A stretch of 64,000 bases of DNA from Hypoxylon rubiginosum (Eukaryota > Ascomycota > Sordariomycetes > Xylariales > Hypoxylaceae). The stretch spans positions 124,001-188,000 of the forward strand of contig CADCXA010000069.1 in assembly GCA_902806565.1 (NCBI GenBank). The letters run 5' to 3'. Numbering within the stretch: the stretch's first letter is position 1; each line of letters starts with the position of its first letter. The position numbers were made by a program, and so were the translations under genes. Below the pieces are notes generated by a model. That model saw nothing but the letters and a program-made list of their open reading frames with translations, ran no database searches and was not told the origin of the DNA. Shown here in pieces: positions 1-10,670 of the stretch.

Positions 1-273
1 TCAGTTTCGGACCATCTTGAACCTTTTCCAAACAACATCGATCATGCCCATATATTGTCATCGCAACTTACCCTGTCCATTAGCATTCTACACCGTTCAA
101 GAATGTTGGTAAAGGGCATCGCTACCCAGAGGAGTGGTGCTGGTTGCGTATCTCCAGCATGAGCGGGAGATCACGAAATTATCAAGCAGAGCTTCTCCAT
201 TATCTGAACAGCTTAACGAAAACTGCTAGATGTCGGATCTTTAAGGAAGTACTCAAACCGACGATTTCTCAAC

Positions 274-1773
274 ATGACGTCGCATTATCCCTTAGATGGC
301 ATTGATCTGGACTTCAGCCGATACGAGCATAGACCTCTCGGCGCCCGCGACATCATGGTCTACCGAATAATGGAAGATTATATGGGACCGCGGCACAGAA
401 CCTCGGATATTTACTCGAGGGAATTCGTATTCGACCAGAGATGCGATCGTTTCTTTGCCCCCTTCAAGCGCCGGGTTCGTGAACTCGGTCTCGACATGCA
501 CGTTTTGGCGAGGCTACTTCAGACCGAGTTCAACTGGTCCTTCACCCAGTCAGAGTTTAAGCGCCTGTACGCGGTGCCGTCGGACTTCTGGGCTTGGTTC
601 GATGCCGGCATGTGGCCAGAAGAGCCAAAGACCTTTGAGCAGATTGCCCTAGGGCTTGTCGAGCAGCATTACCTTGAATCCGGCCCTTCGATGAGACTTT
701 GGCTTAAATATTTCCATAGTTTCTACTCGGAAGAATCGGCACGGAAACATGCCCCAGGCTGGAAGAAAGACATGATCAAGCATTTGAAAACGTTTCAGCC
801 ATTCTCCGCAGCGCATCACCATAATACTTTGTATTCGGGTGGCCACTACGTGCCCATCAGCGGCCCCTTAAATATCGTTTTTTCCATTGAACCAAACTTC
901 TTTGGTACTCCCTGGCTAAGCATGATGACGCCACTACTTCCCCCGCGTCCTTTTCATGGACCACACTATGCTCTGAGGCGGAAGACCCCGCTGGGCGACA
1001 AGATAAGCATATATCGCAGTATACCACAACGGTCCAGTAGTGAACCTCCGCCCGGAGCGTGGAGCACAGCCTCTATTAATGGGCTTGATAGATTGGCCTT
1101 TCCGGACAAATGGGTCATCTATTTCCCTCGCCGACCCCTATCCGAGCTGGACAAGATGTCGCGCCGGAGAAGTCTGAGCCGCACCCACATCCGAGCAATG
1201 TTCACAGACAAGCCCAAGTATATTTACGACCCGAATTTTGGGAAGCGTCGTCCGATAGATACGAAACACCCATGTGCGAACTGCAATCAGCACGGCCACC
1301 TTACAAAGCGCTGTACATCCAGCTGCGGTTATTGTAACTCGCTGCACCATAAGGCGAGTGCTTGCCCGGTCAAGGTGACCAACCGGTGTAAATGCCGTCC
1401 ATTTCCGCAGTTTCATATAGCCGCCAAATGCTATATCCGTTGCAGCCGGAGGTGCGGGAATCCTCACCATTCCGGGCACTGCAAGCACCAAAACGCCATG
1501 ACCTGCTCTCATCGCTGCTGCATGTGCGGGATCAAGGGACATTCGGGGAGGCAGTGCTCTCTGAAGAAGTGCCCTTGCGGAGAGCAGCACCTCACACAAG
1601 ACTGTCGTTGGAAAGTAGAATGCCCTGCCCAAAACTGCAACTTCTATCTCTGCCATCTCCATTGCAGGGAGTGCGGCGTAAAGAAAGACAAGAGTTCTAA
1701 AGATCAGTTCGTCGGGAGGACATGCCAGGACTGCTTAAAGAACGGTAAGCCGGTCTTGGCCAAGGCCGAGTAG
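274..1773 (+). CDS. CCHC zinc-knuckle protein, uncharacterised
   Basis: Single-exon ORF of 499 residues. The N-terminal two thirds is not recognised. The C-terminal third is packed with zinc-knuckle signatures: CANCNQHGHLTKRC (about residue 334) and CGYCNSLHHKASAC fit CX2CX4HX4C exactly, CCMCGIKGHSGRQC fits again, and CPCGEQHLTQDC is a shortened variant. Further Cys/His-rich stretches follow (CPAQNCNFYLCHLHCRECG). Knuckles of this kind normally bind single-stranded RNA or DNA, so a nucleic-acid-binding role is inferred. No protease, reverse transcriptase or integrase motif is present, so I do not read it as a retrotransposon Gag. The start chosen is the first ATG of the open frame; no upstream exon is obvious in the 273 bases before it. 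Confidence 0.75.
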   Translation: MTSHYPLDGIDLDFSRYEHRPLGARDIMVYRIMEDYMGPRHRTSDIYSREFVFDQRCDRFFAPFKRRVRELGLDMHVLARLLQTEFNWSFTQSEFKRLYAVPSDFWAWFDAGMWPEEPKTFEQIALGLVEQHYLESGPSMRLWLKYFHSFYSEESARKHAPGWKKDMIKHLKTFQPFSAAHHHNTLYSGGHYVPISGPLNIVFSIEPNFFGTPWLSMMTPLLPPRPFHGPHYALRRKTPLGDKISIYRSIPQRSSSEPPPGAWSTASINGLDRLAFPDKWVIYFPRRPLSELDKMSRRRSLSRTHIRAMFTDKPKYIYDPNFGKRRPIDTKHPCANCNQHGHLTKRCTSSCGYCNSLHHKASACPVKVTNRCKCRPFPQFHIAAKCYIRCSRRCGNPHHSGHCKHQNAMTCSHRCCMCGIKGHSGRQCSLKKCPCGEQHLTQDCRWKVECPAQNCNFYLCHLHCRECGVKKDKSSKDQFVGRTCQDCLKNGKPVLAKAE

Positions 1774-2420
1774 GCGAAAGAGGGGACGAGATTGAAGGAG
1801 TAATGTGAGAATGTGAGAACTACCTACACATCAAATATGGCACCTTGAAGGGCCTTCAATTTGACTTTGATTTGACTGTTTTTATGGCACGTCTACAGCC
1901 TACAGTCGGGCTCAGGGGTACCTACACAGCAGGTATCCCAGTTGCCATAAGGCATCCATCTTGCACTTAATCATATCGCCGTCTATACCCGACTTTATGG
2001 GGAAGCCAAGTCCCATACAGCGGGCCGTGCCGTACGTGTGAGCTAGCCCGGGCCGGGGAAGTGGGACAGCCGATCCGACGCGGAGTACTGTACTCATGAC
2101 GCCGATTCGACGTCATCGATAAAGGGTATAATTTGGAGGCATTTAGCAATAGAAATCCCTTATGTGGTATTGGGAGCACAGAAATAACATTCAAGGTGAA
2201 AATATCTCAATTATTCTTTTTCACGAGAGCCTAGGTGGTGTGATTATCTGTTGAGATCGGTAGATCTGCCACATATAAAACAACTTGGCACTGCTCATCC
2301 TACACTAAACAAATATCTCTCCCAGATGATCTCAAGCTGAATCTTCATCTGTCACTCTCGATTTATTCAATCAGCGACTTCTTCAACTTATCGTCAAAGC
2401 TAGTAAGAACCCGGCACGAA
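1774..2420. other. intergenic region
   Basis: No coding sequence is supported here. It holds the 3' flank of the zinc-knuckle gene and the promoter and leader of the GFA gene, whose TATA-like box is listed separately. Short open frames on the minus strand around 1912-2194 have no recognisable product. Confidence 0.6.
2274..2280 (+). promoter_or_regulatory. TATA-like box of the GFA gene
   Basis: TATAAAA lies 140 bases before the start codon at 2421, followed by a C/T-rich stretch typical of fungal transcription start regions. The assignment rests on motif and position only. Confidence 0.4.
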
Positions 2421-3030
2421 ATGACCCCCCTACCCGGCGGCTGCTACTGCGGCTCGATCAAATACACCATCACGCTCGACGACCCGGAGTCGCAAGCGCG
2501 CACGAGCATCTGCCACTGCGGCAACTGCAAGAAGTTTACGGGCGGCGAGCACGGCATCACGACCAAGGTCCCGAGGTCGTCGTTCGAGATCACCAAGGGG
2601 AAGGTGCACGTCAGGGTGCACGAGGCGGACAACGGGGGCGGCGTGACGCTGCACCGCGAGTTCTGTGGAATTTGCGGTGGGCCGTTACTGGAGTATGGTG
2701 TGAGTTCTGTGTTTCTCCCTTAGACCTTTCCCTTTCCCTTTCTACTGTGAAGTACCGCGTGGAATATTGAGGGACATAGCTGACTGATTAATGACGAATG
2801 AATGTGCAGGCCAATGCGGGAAACAACATCTACGTCTTCTACGGTACACTAGAGGACCACGCCCGGGGCCAGGTCGAGCCCAAGGGTGAGTTCTTCTGCA
2901 AGTTACGGGATCCGTGGATGCCCGAGATCGAAGGTTAGTAAGTCTGGCTTGTTATTGACTCCTGCTTTGGATTGCTTAGCTTATGGCATATATTTTAGGG
3001 ATATTCCAGAAGCAAGAGATCAAAGAATGA
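2421..3030 (+). CDS. GFA/CENP-V fold zinc protein
   Basis: Three exons: 2421-2699, 2810-2933 and 2999-3030, giving about 144 residues. Introns are 110 and 65 nt with GTGAGT and GTTAGT donors. The joined protein begins MTPLPGGCYCGSIKY and carries the cysteine pairs of the glutathione-dependent formaldehyde-activating (GFA) family: CYCG, then SICHCGNCKKFTGG, then EFCGICGGPL. It ends WMPEIEG-IFQKQEIKE, the usual tail of fungal members, which supports the third short exon. Family members bind structural and catalytic zinc, and some handle S-hydroxymethylglutathione, but most fungal paralogues have no proven substrate. Length is normal for a single GFA domain. Confidence 0.88.
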
Positions 3031-3759
3031 CGGAATAGAGCCACTTGTGATTCATTCTACTTCGCCGTCTAATAACTTTCATATAAAGTTATAGCGATAG
3101 GAGAAGCGTCAAGGTTACGGAAAAAGGAGCGAGTTGCGAGTTTCATTACAGGTGAGAATTGTAAACAGCTCCGACGATGGCACATGAGTGTAAGCTGAAA
3201 GTCTCTTTGGTGGTGAATTTGCGTACATACCAGGTAATAACCTCTTAATTATAAGACGGTGTAGTAACTAGTGCCTTTATACGTCAACTTAGTTCCTAAT
3301 GTCTCTCCCAAAGGTTCCTTTTTATCATTGACGGCTAGTGATAATTCGATTAAGGGATTCTACTCCCCTATTGCAGCCATTATTATAATAGTTTACGATA
3401 ACTTAACTGGCGATGTTCCATATTTATAAGAGCTCCATTACCAACTTTCCAAACGTATAGGGCACCCCGGTCGTATCTACGAGATAGCGGCTAATAGTTA
3501 ACTAGCAGTGTGACCAAACATGGCAGGTTGCAAGAGAGGTGGAGTACGAGAGGTATTTAGTCCGCATTTCGCAACGGGAGTCGTATCAATACGAGAAAAT
3601 ACCCAATACGAAATCTCTGATTGGCTGTCCTAAGCTGTTACGGGAGGTCTGGAATCATCGTGGTAACTGTCGAAGATTTTATAAAGCGGTGGCCTCATCA
3701 GTTCGAGATGGACCTAGGTTGATGATGATGAGCTTTCCGATTAAACCATAGAAGAAATC
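3031..3759. other. AT-rich intergenic region
   Basis: No gene is recognised. The stretch from about 3200 to 3480 is rich in TA dinucleotides and could be degraded repeat DNA. A 70-codon frame at 3539-3751 has no family features. The last 100 bases are the promoter of the peroxidase. Confidence 0.5.
3680..3686 (+). promoter_or_regulatory. TATA-like box of the peroxidase gene
   Basis: TATAAAG lies 74 bases upstream of the ATG at 3760, a reasonable spacing for a fungal core promoter. Inferred from position only. Confidence 0.4.
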
Positions 3760-5663
3760 ATGGCACGGGCCTCTGGCTATGGGGCAGCACTTTTGCTTGC
3801 GCTGGCTATAGCTTCAAGCAGTCCGGTCGTTGCTTACACCTGGCCGGACCCGCAGATCGATCTGCTCGAGAGTATCCTCTACCAGCAAAATGGGTTCCGA
3901 CAGTACGGCCTAGCCTTTGGCGTCTCGCCCTGCAACAACATGGCCAACACGCTGGAGACGGGCCGCGACGACTCGGCAGAGTGGTTCCGGACGGCCTACC
4001 ACGATATGGCGACGGCAGACGTGCAGGCCGGCACGGGAGGGATCGACGCATCCATCGGCTTCGAAACCGACCGTGACGAGAACAAGGGCAAGGCTTTTAA
4101 CGAGTCGATCGGCTTCTTCATCGGCTTCCAGAGCGTGCGGTCCTCTATGGCGGATCTGATTGCGCTCGGGGCGCTGTTCTCGGTCGGGTCGTGCTCGAAC
4201 GGCGAGGTCATCATCCCTTTCCGCGGCGGGAGACGAGATGTCTACGAAGCAGGGCCGTCGGGGGTACCGCAGCCTCAGGAAGGTCTAGATTCTCACACGG
4301 CAGCCTTCGCTCGCCAGGGCTTCAATGTGACCGAGATGATTGGTCTAGTAGCATGTGGCCATTCGATAGGCGGTGTCCACGGGGAAAACTTTCCGGAGAT
4401 CGTCCCCGTGGTTAATGATACGGTAGGCTACCAAATCGGCCCAGCTGGGATCCGAAACGTCAAATGGTTTATTCTAACTCGAAAATGGCAGGACAATCAA
4501 GCAAGTCGACAAAACTTTGACGAGTCATTTGACAACTTTGACAATAGCGTGTAAGCAATCCAGCCCCTATTTTCTATAAGGGAGTCCCGAACCTAATGGT
4601 GACTAGCGCCACGCAGTTCGTGTCCAACAGCACGCAGAACCCTCTAGCGTTTGGGCACAACGAGACGACGAGATCCGACTTCCGCATCTTCAATGCCGAC
4701 GGAGGCGAGTTGATTCGGAAGATGGCAGAGTCGCAACAGTTCTTCTGGGACACATGCAACACGCTACTGGAGCGCATGCTGAATACCGTACCGAAAGACG
4801 TCCAGCTTACGGACGTCATCCAGCCGATTCCAATCAGACCCAATAATCTGTTCATCACCGTTAACCCCAACGGGACGCAGACGATCACGGGCGAGGTTCG
4901 GGTAAGGAGATAGCCTTTCTGCAAACCTGTCTCACTTGGCCAACGCTTACGGTGATATAGATACTAGAAGACGGCACAACTTCAACTAACCGGGAGGTCC
5001 TCATCCATCTCAAATCTCGCACTAGCGAAGATATCTCTTCCAATCCGGTCTCCGCATTAACACAGGAGGGCCTCACAGTAGCAGGCCATTACAACAATAT
5101 GCCAAACTTCACATCCTACCTCTTCACCACAAGCATCCCGATCGACGTTGGAGTCTCGTCATTTGACATACAGATAAAAGATGGTGATGTCGACACGACC
5201 CATACCAACGGAGGTCAGGGGTTTCCGCTACAAGACGCCCTCATCGTGCAGCGAGCAAGTACTTGCACGATGCTCGAGTTCATCGGTCGGAGGTCTAATA
5301 ACACCTTACAACTTACTGCAGCCGTAAGTCCCGCGCCGTACTTATAGCCCAATGTACCATTCTTTCTTAACCATCCTCCAGGTCCGTGATGACATGGAGT
5401 TCGACTCGGTGCAGCTAGTAATACCGAAACCGCTCAACATGATCGGCACGTTCGCGGCGCGTTTCGAAGAGACCGTCATCGAGATGAAGAAGGAGGCGAC
5501 GATAAACGGAACGGGCTACTCCCTTTACACGGGCTCGTTCTGGTTCATGGTTGACGCGGTCGGTCCGATGAAAACGTTCGATCTCGTGGCCTCGGGACCG
5601 AACGGGGTTGTGCATAATAACTTTACGAGATGGGCTGACTTCTCAAACTGCCGGATTAATTAA
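3760..5663 (+). CDS. secreted haem peroxidase (plant/fungal superfamily)
   Basis: Five exons: 3760-4422, 4492-4550, 4607-4901, 4961-5323 and 5382-5663, 553 residues. Introns are 69, 56, 59 and 58 nt; the first has a TTCTAACTC branch site. A signal peptide is clear (hydrophobic ALLLALAIASSSPVVA, cut before YTWP). The distal haem site EWFRTAYHDM has Arg four residues before His, and the proximal site GLVACGHSIGGVH supplies the haem-ligand His. These are hallmarks of the class I/II peroxidase superfamily, which oxidises phenols or other donors with H2O2. The C-terminal about 270 residues form a beta-rich extension with several N-glycosylation sites, seen in related fungal proteins and not in lignin peroxidases. 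The first intron is 69 nt, in frame and without a stop, so retention would add 23 residues after the proximal His. The donor substrate cannot be told. Confidence 0.88.
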
Positions 5664-5930
5664 TTGCTTCGGGACCATAAAATCATGTGCGTAGTAGCAG
5701 CATGCTATTAACACCTGTTCTCATGGCTGAAGGGGGGCAAGATTTGACATACCCCTTTAAGATGTATACATCTTTACGAAGATACGATGGGTGCATTATA
5801 TTACATTAACTATCATGTACTATAGAAGAAGTTTGATTGATTTTTCCTTGAAACGAGATCGAGAGCTCATTTTATTTGCTCCCATCAAGATCCACCGTGT
5901 TATCTCGGGCCTCGAAACTTGACCGACACG

Positions 5931-7714
5931 CTAGAAGCCCACGATGTCGCCAAGCTCCGTGGTAGGAACGAGGAACGGCTGCACCTTGTTGCGCACCATA
6001 GTCTTCTGCTCGAAGGCGTACGCGAGCTTAATGAGCGTGGCCTCGGTGAACTTGCCGCCCAAGAAGCTAAGACCGAATCTATGGCATCGTGGATTAGCCA
6101 AAGCTCTTTCTAGAGCAAATCTGAAGGCAGACTTACGGAAAGTTAGGGGCCGTGGTAACGAGGCCACGGGAGGTCCTGACCACGGTTGTGCCGTTCGGGT
6201 AGAAACCTAGCGGCACGGTCACAATCGGGGCACCTACGATGGCGGCCCTGCCGGCCGCACGACTAGTGGGCAGGATGATGGTGTCGACCTGGTTTCGCTC
6301 GATGGCACCGAGAAGACCAGCCTCGCCTCCGGCGTAGTAGTTCTGCTGCAGACCGGCCCAGAACCGCCCGTCGGAGTTGTTGTAGCCGAGAGCCAGGGAC
6401 GAGTCCCACGTGGCCGTGTCGCGGTTTGGGTACTCCTCGAGGGCGAAGCTCTGGGTGAACTTTTGCACGTCCGCGAGGCTCTTGACGTTGTTCGGGTTGT
6501 AGGTCAGCTCGGCGAGGTAGCTCGCGAGGTTGGACACGAAGTCGGCTTGGAGAACGATGGAGCTGGTGCTGGCACTGCCGTTGAGGAAGTTGGCGGCGAC
6601 GATGGTCGCACCGGCTGCCTTCATCACCTCGATGGCATTGTAGTAGGCTACCATCTCGGTAGAGTTGGAGGTCGGGAGGATGTTGTAAGGGATGCCGATA
6701 CGCGCTCCCTTAAGACCATCTTTATCCAGTGCGGCGAGGTAGTTGGGAATCTTGCCGCAGTGAGGGATTGCCTTGGTGTAATTATCTTTGGGATCATAGC
6801 CCGCAATGGCCTGTAGGATGTACGCCGCGTCTTTAACCGTTCGTGCCATAGGCCCTACAGTATCCTGGTGCTCACTAATTGGGATGACAAGGTACCGAGA
6901 GGTGAGACCAACGGTGGGTTTGATACCGACAAGGTTGCCATTCTGAGATGGCGAGACAATAGATCCAGAGGTCTACGGGCTATTAGCATTCATTGCAATT
7001 AGCTAGTCCAGTGACTTGTTATACCTCGGTACCAAGAGCGGCCAGAGCAAGGCCGAGCGCTGACGAAACACCGCTGCCGCTCGAGCTGCCACTAGGATCC
7101 ATGCTAGGATAATAGGCACCGTAGACCTGGCCTCCATGGGCAGACCACCCGTTGCTAGAGTTGCTGCTTCGATAATTGGCCCACTGACTCAAGTTGGACT
7201 TGCCGAGGATGATAGCTCCGGCCTGTCGCAGCTTCTTGGCCATCATGCTGTCCTCCGGAACCTTGGCGCCGAGAAGAGACCAGGAGCCAGCAGTGTTGTC
7301 CATCTTGTCCTTAGTCGCGATGTTGTTCTTGATCAGGATGGGGATACCGTGCAGAGGGCCCAGATTCTTTCCACTGGCACGCTTAGCGTCAAGGTCGGCA
7401 GCAATGGCCAAGGCGTCCGGGTTGATCTCGATCACGGCATGTAGCGTATCGTTGACCTCCATGATACGGGCCACGTAGGTTTTCACCAGATCGACACTGG
7501 TAAATAGGCCGCTCTCTAGGCCGGCTGATAGATCGTCAATGGTGACATTAATCAAGCTGGGAAACGTCTCGCCCTTGACTGTGAGGATTGGTGTTAATCT
7601 CGGGTACGATTCAATTGACCCTTGTTGACGCATACCAGTCAGGGAGCTTGCGACGCCGGCGAGTGCCAACCATACAGACGAGGCCGTCAGGAGGACGCGA
7701 CGTAAAGGCGTCAT
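5931..7714 (-). CDS. secreted amidase (amidase signature family)
   Basis: Three exons on the minus strand: 7714-7025, 6972-6137 and 6078-5931, 557 residues. Introns are 52 and 57 nt, the second with a GTAAGT donor. I start at the ATG at 7714 because it gives a signal peptide directly (MTPLRRVLLTASSVWLALAG); an in-frame ATG 51 bases upstream would bury it. The Ser-cisSer-Lys triad is complete: Lys in IPILIKNNIA, cis-Ser in the Gly/Ser-rich loop GSSSGSGVSS, and the nucleophile Ser in GTETSGSIVSPS, which is rebuilt exactly across the first splice junction. The family hydrolyses amides. Fungal secreted members are often annotated as glutamyl-tRNA amidotransferase A-like, but secretion makes that role unlikely here. 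Confidence 0.92.
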
Positions 7715-8397
7715 GGTGTAGTTGGTTATAAAGCGAATGAACCTGAACAACAATGCCCACTTCAATCAACCGGCAACAACTATCAACCCACGACCAGGAC
7801 GACCAGGACGAATTGATGACTCAAGAACCAGAGATGCATCTCTCGAATGGTGGCAGCCGTTCACGGCCGGGGGCATCGCTATCATTTATGTATCGAAATT
7901 ATATCATTCAACATGTATCCATTGTGATTTAGATTGTGATTTGGGGCATGAACTCCGCGGGTCGTCGATCATCCGATGATTGGAGGCAAGGATGCCTAGA
8001 ACTTCCCAGCCACGAGGAGATAAGGAATCGTAAGGCCATTTACATAGTATAGAATGCAGGCGAACGCCAATTGAATCTCCAATGCGATCTCGATGCGATC
8101 TTGTCCTGGGAAGGCAGTTTATAGATAAGAACTGCATGAAACTGTTAGACGGGGCTGGCCGGGACATGTAGGACGCTCAAGTCTTGGGGACATGACTAAT
8201 CCACGACTGACGATTTTGTTTACGAGGATTACGGAATCAATACCAAGTCGCGACCAAGAAGCCGGGAAGCTTATCGCTGGTTCCTGATTTTAATTGACGT
8301 AAGCATGCAGCTAAATTAACAGGGGTCCGATGCAGGTAATGCGGGTGTGGGGTGAGGCGGGAGGCGGCATGGCGGGCGAAAAAGGGCAAAAAAGCTC
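7715..8397. other. intergenic region upstream of the amidase
   Basis: No gene is supported. A perfect tandem ACGACCAGG-type duplication sits near 7790-7812. The rest is the amidase promoter and unremarkable sequence up to the fold-back element. Confidence 0.5.
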
Positions 8398-8546
8398 AGC
8401 CAGGTTCGAGCCCCCCGGACGGGGCTCGAACCTGGCTTACGAAAATCCTCGTCAGGATTTTACTGGGGCGGCCGGGCTCTCAACTCTAACCACTAAGCCA
8501 CGGGGCGGTGGGCCGGTCACCACCGCCCGGTGGCTCGTGGTTAGAG
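8398..8546. repeat. tRNA-derived fold-back element with three hairpins
   Basis: Three inverted repeats stand in a row. Hairpin 1 has perfect 17-bp arms at 8398-8414 and 8421-8437 with a 6-nt loop; each arm contains GGTTCGAGCC, a Pol III B-box. Hairpin 2 has perfect 8-bp arms at 8442-8449 and 8454-8461. Hairpin 3 has arms of 27 and 26 nt at 8484-8510 and 8521-8546, nearly complementary; the left arm read on the minus strand contains TGGCTTAGTGG, a perfect A-box, and the right arm read on the plus strand contains its near copy. Minus-strand 8506-8411 thus looks like a tRNA with a long variable arm, but acceptor and T stems do not pair, so it is not a working tRNA. It reads as tRNA halves duplicated head-to-head. 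Confidence 0.7.
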
Positions 8547-9181
8547 GATTACCCGGCCGATGGAAAATGCTCTGTTGCTATGGAATATATATCTTTGGTT
8601 TGGCTCGTTGCTGGGTAGATGGTAGAACTCCGGCCAATACGGAAACGGGCTTGCCCTGTAGTTTTTGATACTTACCGGTGATTCAGGCGTATCCTAACAC
8701 GCCTGACGCGATATTATTTTCTTCTACGCCGAGGATTTATGAAGCAAGATCAGTACCCAACCACTTACAATGTAGCCTGATAGCTTATGTGCTCAGCTAT
8801 ATACCCTCGTAGAAACCCTTCCAGAAAATGAATAAATATCTATTTACATCCTATGTCCCCCCTTAGATTATAGTAGCATCACAAGAATTTAATCGACGCC
8901 CATTTCTACCACAAGACTTTGTATTTGAAGGCCCAGTTAAACAAAAGAAAATAGCTAGGGAGTATTGTGCCACCTAACTAGCCCTTTGTCTAAACACCAT
9001 GCCATGCAATAGTAATGACAGAAACCAGCCATAGATCTGACCGCGGCGATCGCGTACATAGGTACCTAGCCACCAGGACTTAGAGCACCTCCTAATTCTG
9101 TCTCCATAGCTCTGAGGCGAGAAACGGAACGACTAAAAAAATGCGGCTGCTCGTTCTAATAAAACTCTCTCGTCACTACTG
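8547..9181. other. gene-poor region
   Basis: No coding sequence or RNA gene is supported. It contains one AGGTACCT motif near 9060 and AT-rich sequence around 8800-8960. Confidence 0.5.
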
Positions 9182-9535
9182 CTAGCGATGATCGTAAGCC
9201 CGGCCCGGCAGAGCGGGTAAACAGTGGCCTCGCCGCAACGCTCGTGTCCCGAGCGATTGGGAATGGGATTGGGATTCTCGGCGCCGAGAAGGTTGGTAAA
9301 TCGCTTCATTTTGGGGCCATTCGCTACGTGGCCGGCGAAAAGGCCATCTGAATTGATGCTTTCCCTGGCCGTTCTCTCTGCGGGCCTTGGCCTTGTCTTT
9401 GCGGCGCTGGGCGTGTTGGCGTACGTCCGTGCCGGAGGGCCATTCGGTATTTCGTGGTCGATGGAATGTCTTTTTGATGCCGGACCCTCTGGAGCCACTG
9501 GAGCTACTGGAGCTACTAGAGCAGCAGTTGCCCAT
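9182..9535 (-). CDS. small basic protein with MGNCC acylation-type N-terminus
   Basis: Single frame of 117 residues beginning MGNCC followed by a run of eight Ser. Gly2 with small residues and Ser at position 6 fits the N-myristoylation rule (MGxxxS/T), and Cys4-Cys5 right after it are the usual palmitoylation partners, so membrane anchoring by double lipidation is predicted. The rest is basic and disordered (HAQRRKDKAKARRENG), and the serine run is encoded by an AGC/TCC triplet repeat. I recognise no family. A splice variant cannot be excluded because the last third (SQSHSQS) is low-complexity and may be non-coding. A second protein of the same style lies at 10671-10940 on the same strand. 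Confidence 0.5.
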   Translation of the reverse strand: MGNCCSSSSSSSSGSRGSGIKKTFHRPRNTEWPSGTDVRQHAQRRKDKAKARRENGQGKHQFRWPFRRPRSEWPQNEAIYQPSRRRESQSHSQSLGTRALRRGHCLPALPGRAYDHR

Positions 9536-10670
9536 TGATGCTTGACGTATGAGCTCTTCTTGTTTTGGGTAGGTATGGCAGTGAGATATGGCAGTGAGCG
9601 CTATTGGTTGGGCTGCTTACGTAATAATAGGGGTAAGCCTCCTGATAATTTGGTTTCCGATGCTGCTTCAAAGATTTTGGCTGGTGAAGGAAATGATATG
9701 AACAATGGTCATGTCGGTGGATATAAAAAATCCATTTTGCTTAATGCTTGATTAGAACGCATATTAATCACTATGTATTCCACTCATAGTACGTGACGCA
9801 CGATACCTTATGCGCCTCCCTAGGAGACGCCTAGTCAAGTGTGACGATATATTAGCTTTACAGCCGAATTCACATTAAACGAATGGCTCTCTACCTTCCA
9901 ATAATCTAAAGTACCTAGGTACAAGTGGAATACAGGAACAACTGCGTACCCGACCAGTCTCGCGTTCGGAAGGCGTAAACCGCCGAAGGCAATAGCAGTA
10001 CAATCCATCAGCCTTCCCCGTATCCTGGGTGACTTGAGGTTAGAGAAAATCCCTACGAGGTAATCATATGCTGGACCGCCGGCTGCGTGACTTGACAGTA
10101 CGACTGCCTCCCAAGGCCGGGTTTTTTGTATGTCGTAGATTCAATTCCTCGGCTGGGCCGTTTTGTTCCTCCTTTTTTTTTCTTTTTTTTTTTCAACGAA
10201 CCCCCCGTTTTCTTTTCAACCCTGTCCCTCATCCCCTTTTATTTATTACGTTCTATAGAATAAATAGGCAACTAGGTACTTCTATCTGTATGGCAGGAAA
10301 CATCCCTAAGTTGCTTTTTCTTGTTAGTGAATGATGGCAGGTGAAAGTAAAGGAAACTCTCGATGCCCTTTTAAGATCTTAAAACATACCGAGCACCGAG
10401 ATTCGCTAAAAAAAAAACAGATGCTTACAGTAATACCAGGTACGGTTCAGCCTTTAGTGCAGTTCTCATTGTTTGCTCAAAACACAACATGTCGATTAAC
10501 TTGTGGTGTGATGCAGAAGCCGAAAGGCTATATATAAATTCAACCGAGTATAATTAACTAATAAACAAGCCTGAAACATACACCCCAAAGCCCTCACAAA
10601 CGAGTTATGCACCCGTTCCAATGCCTGCCTGATTACCTGAATTCCATCCCTGACAATCCCGTCATAACTC
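9536..10670. other. gene-poor region between the two MGxC genes
   Basis: Apart from the tRNA-Gly-like relic listed separately, only short unsupported frames, a T-rich tract at 10169-10195 and an A8 run near 10410 are visible. Confidence 0.5.
10070..10155 (+). pseudogene. tRNA-Gly(CCC)-like relic
   Basis: The stretch AGTACGACTGCCTCCCAAG (10098-10116) matches the anticodon arm of fungal tRNA-Gly with anticodon CCC, and AGATTCAATTCC downstream (10138-10149) resembles a B-box. The 3' half of the anticodon stem, the T stem and the acceptor stem do not pair, so this is a broken copy or the head of a tRNA-derived SINE. A tract of almost pure T starts about 20 bases later and would act as a Pol III terminator on this strand. 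Confidence 0.4.

Noticed and set aside
1138..1662. 174-codon antisense frame within the zinc-knuckle gene
   Set aside because: Antisense shadow of a Cys-rich coding region; the sense strand has clear CCHC motifs.
3539..3751. 70-codon frame before the peroxidase
   Set aside because: No recognisable features, and it spans the peroxidase TATA box.
8411..8506. Functional tRNA-Ser/Leu on the minus strand
   Set aside because: A-box and B-box are good, but acceptor and T stems do not pair, so it is described as a fold-back element instead.
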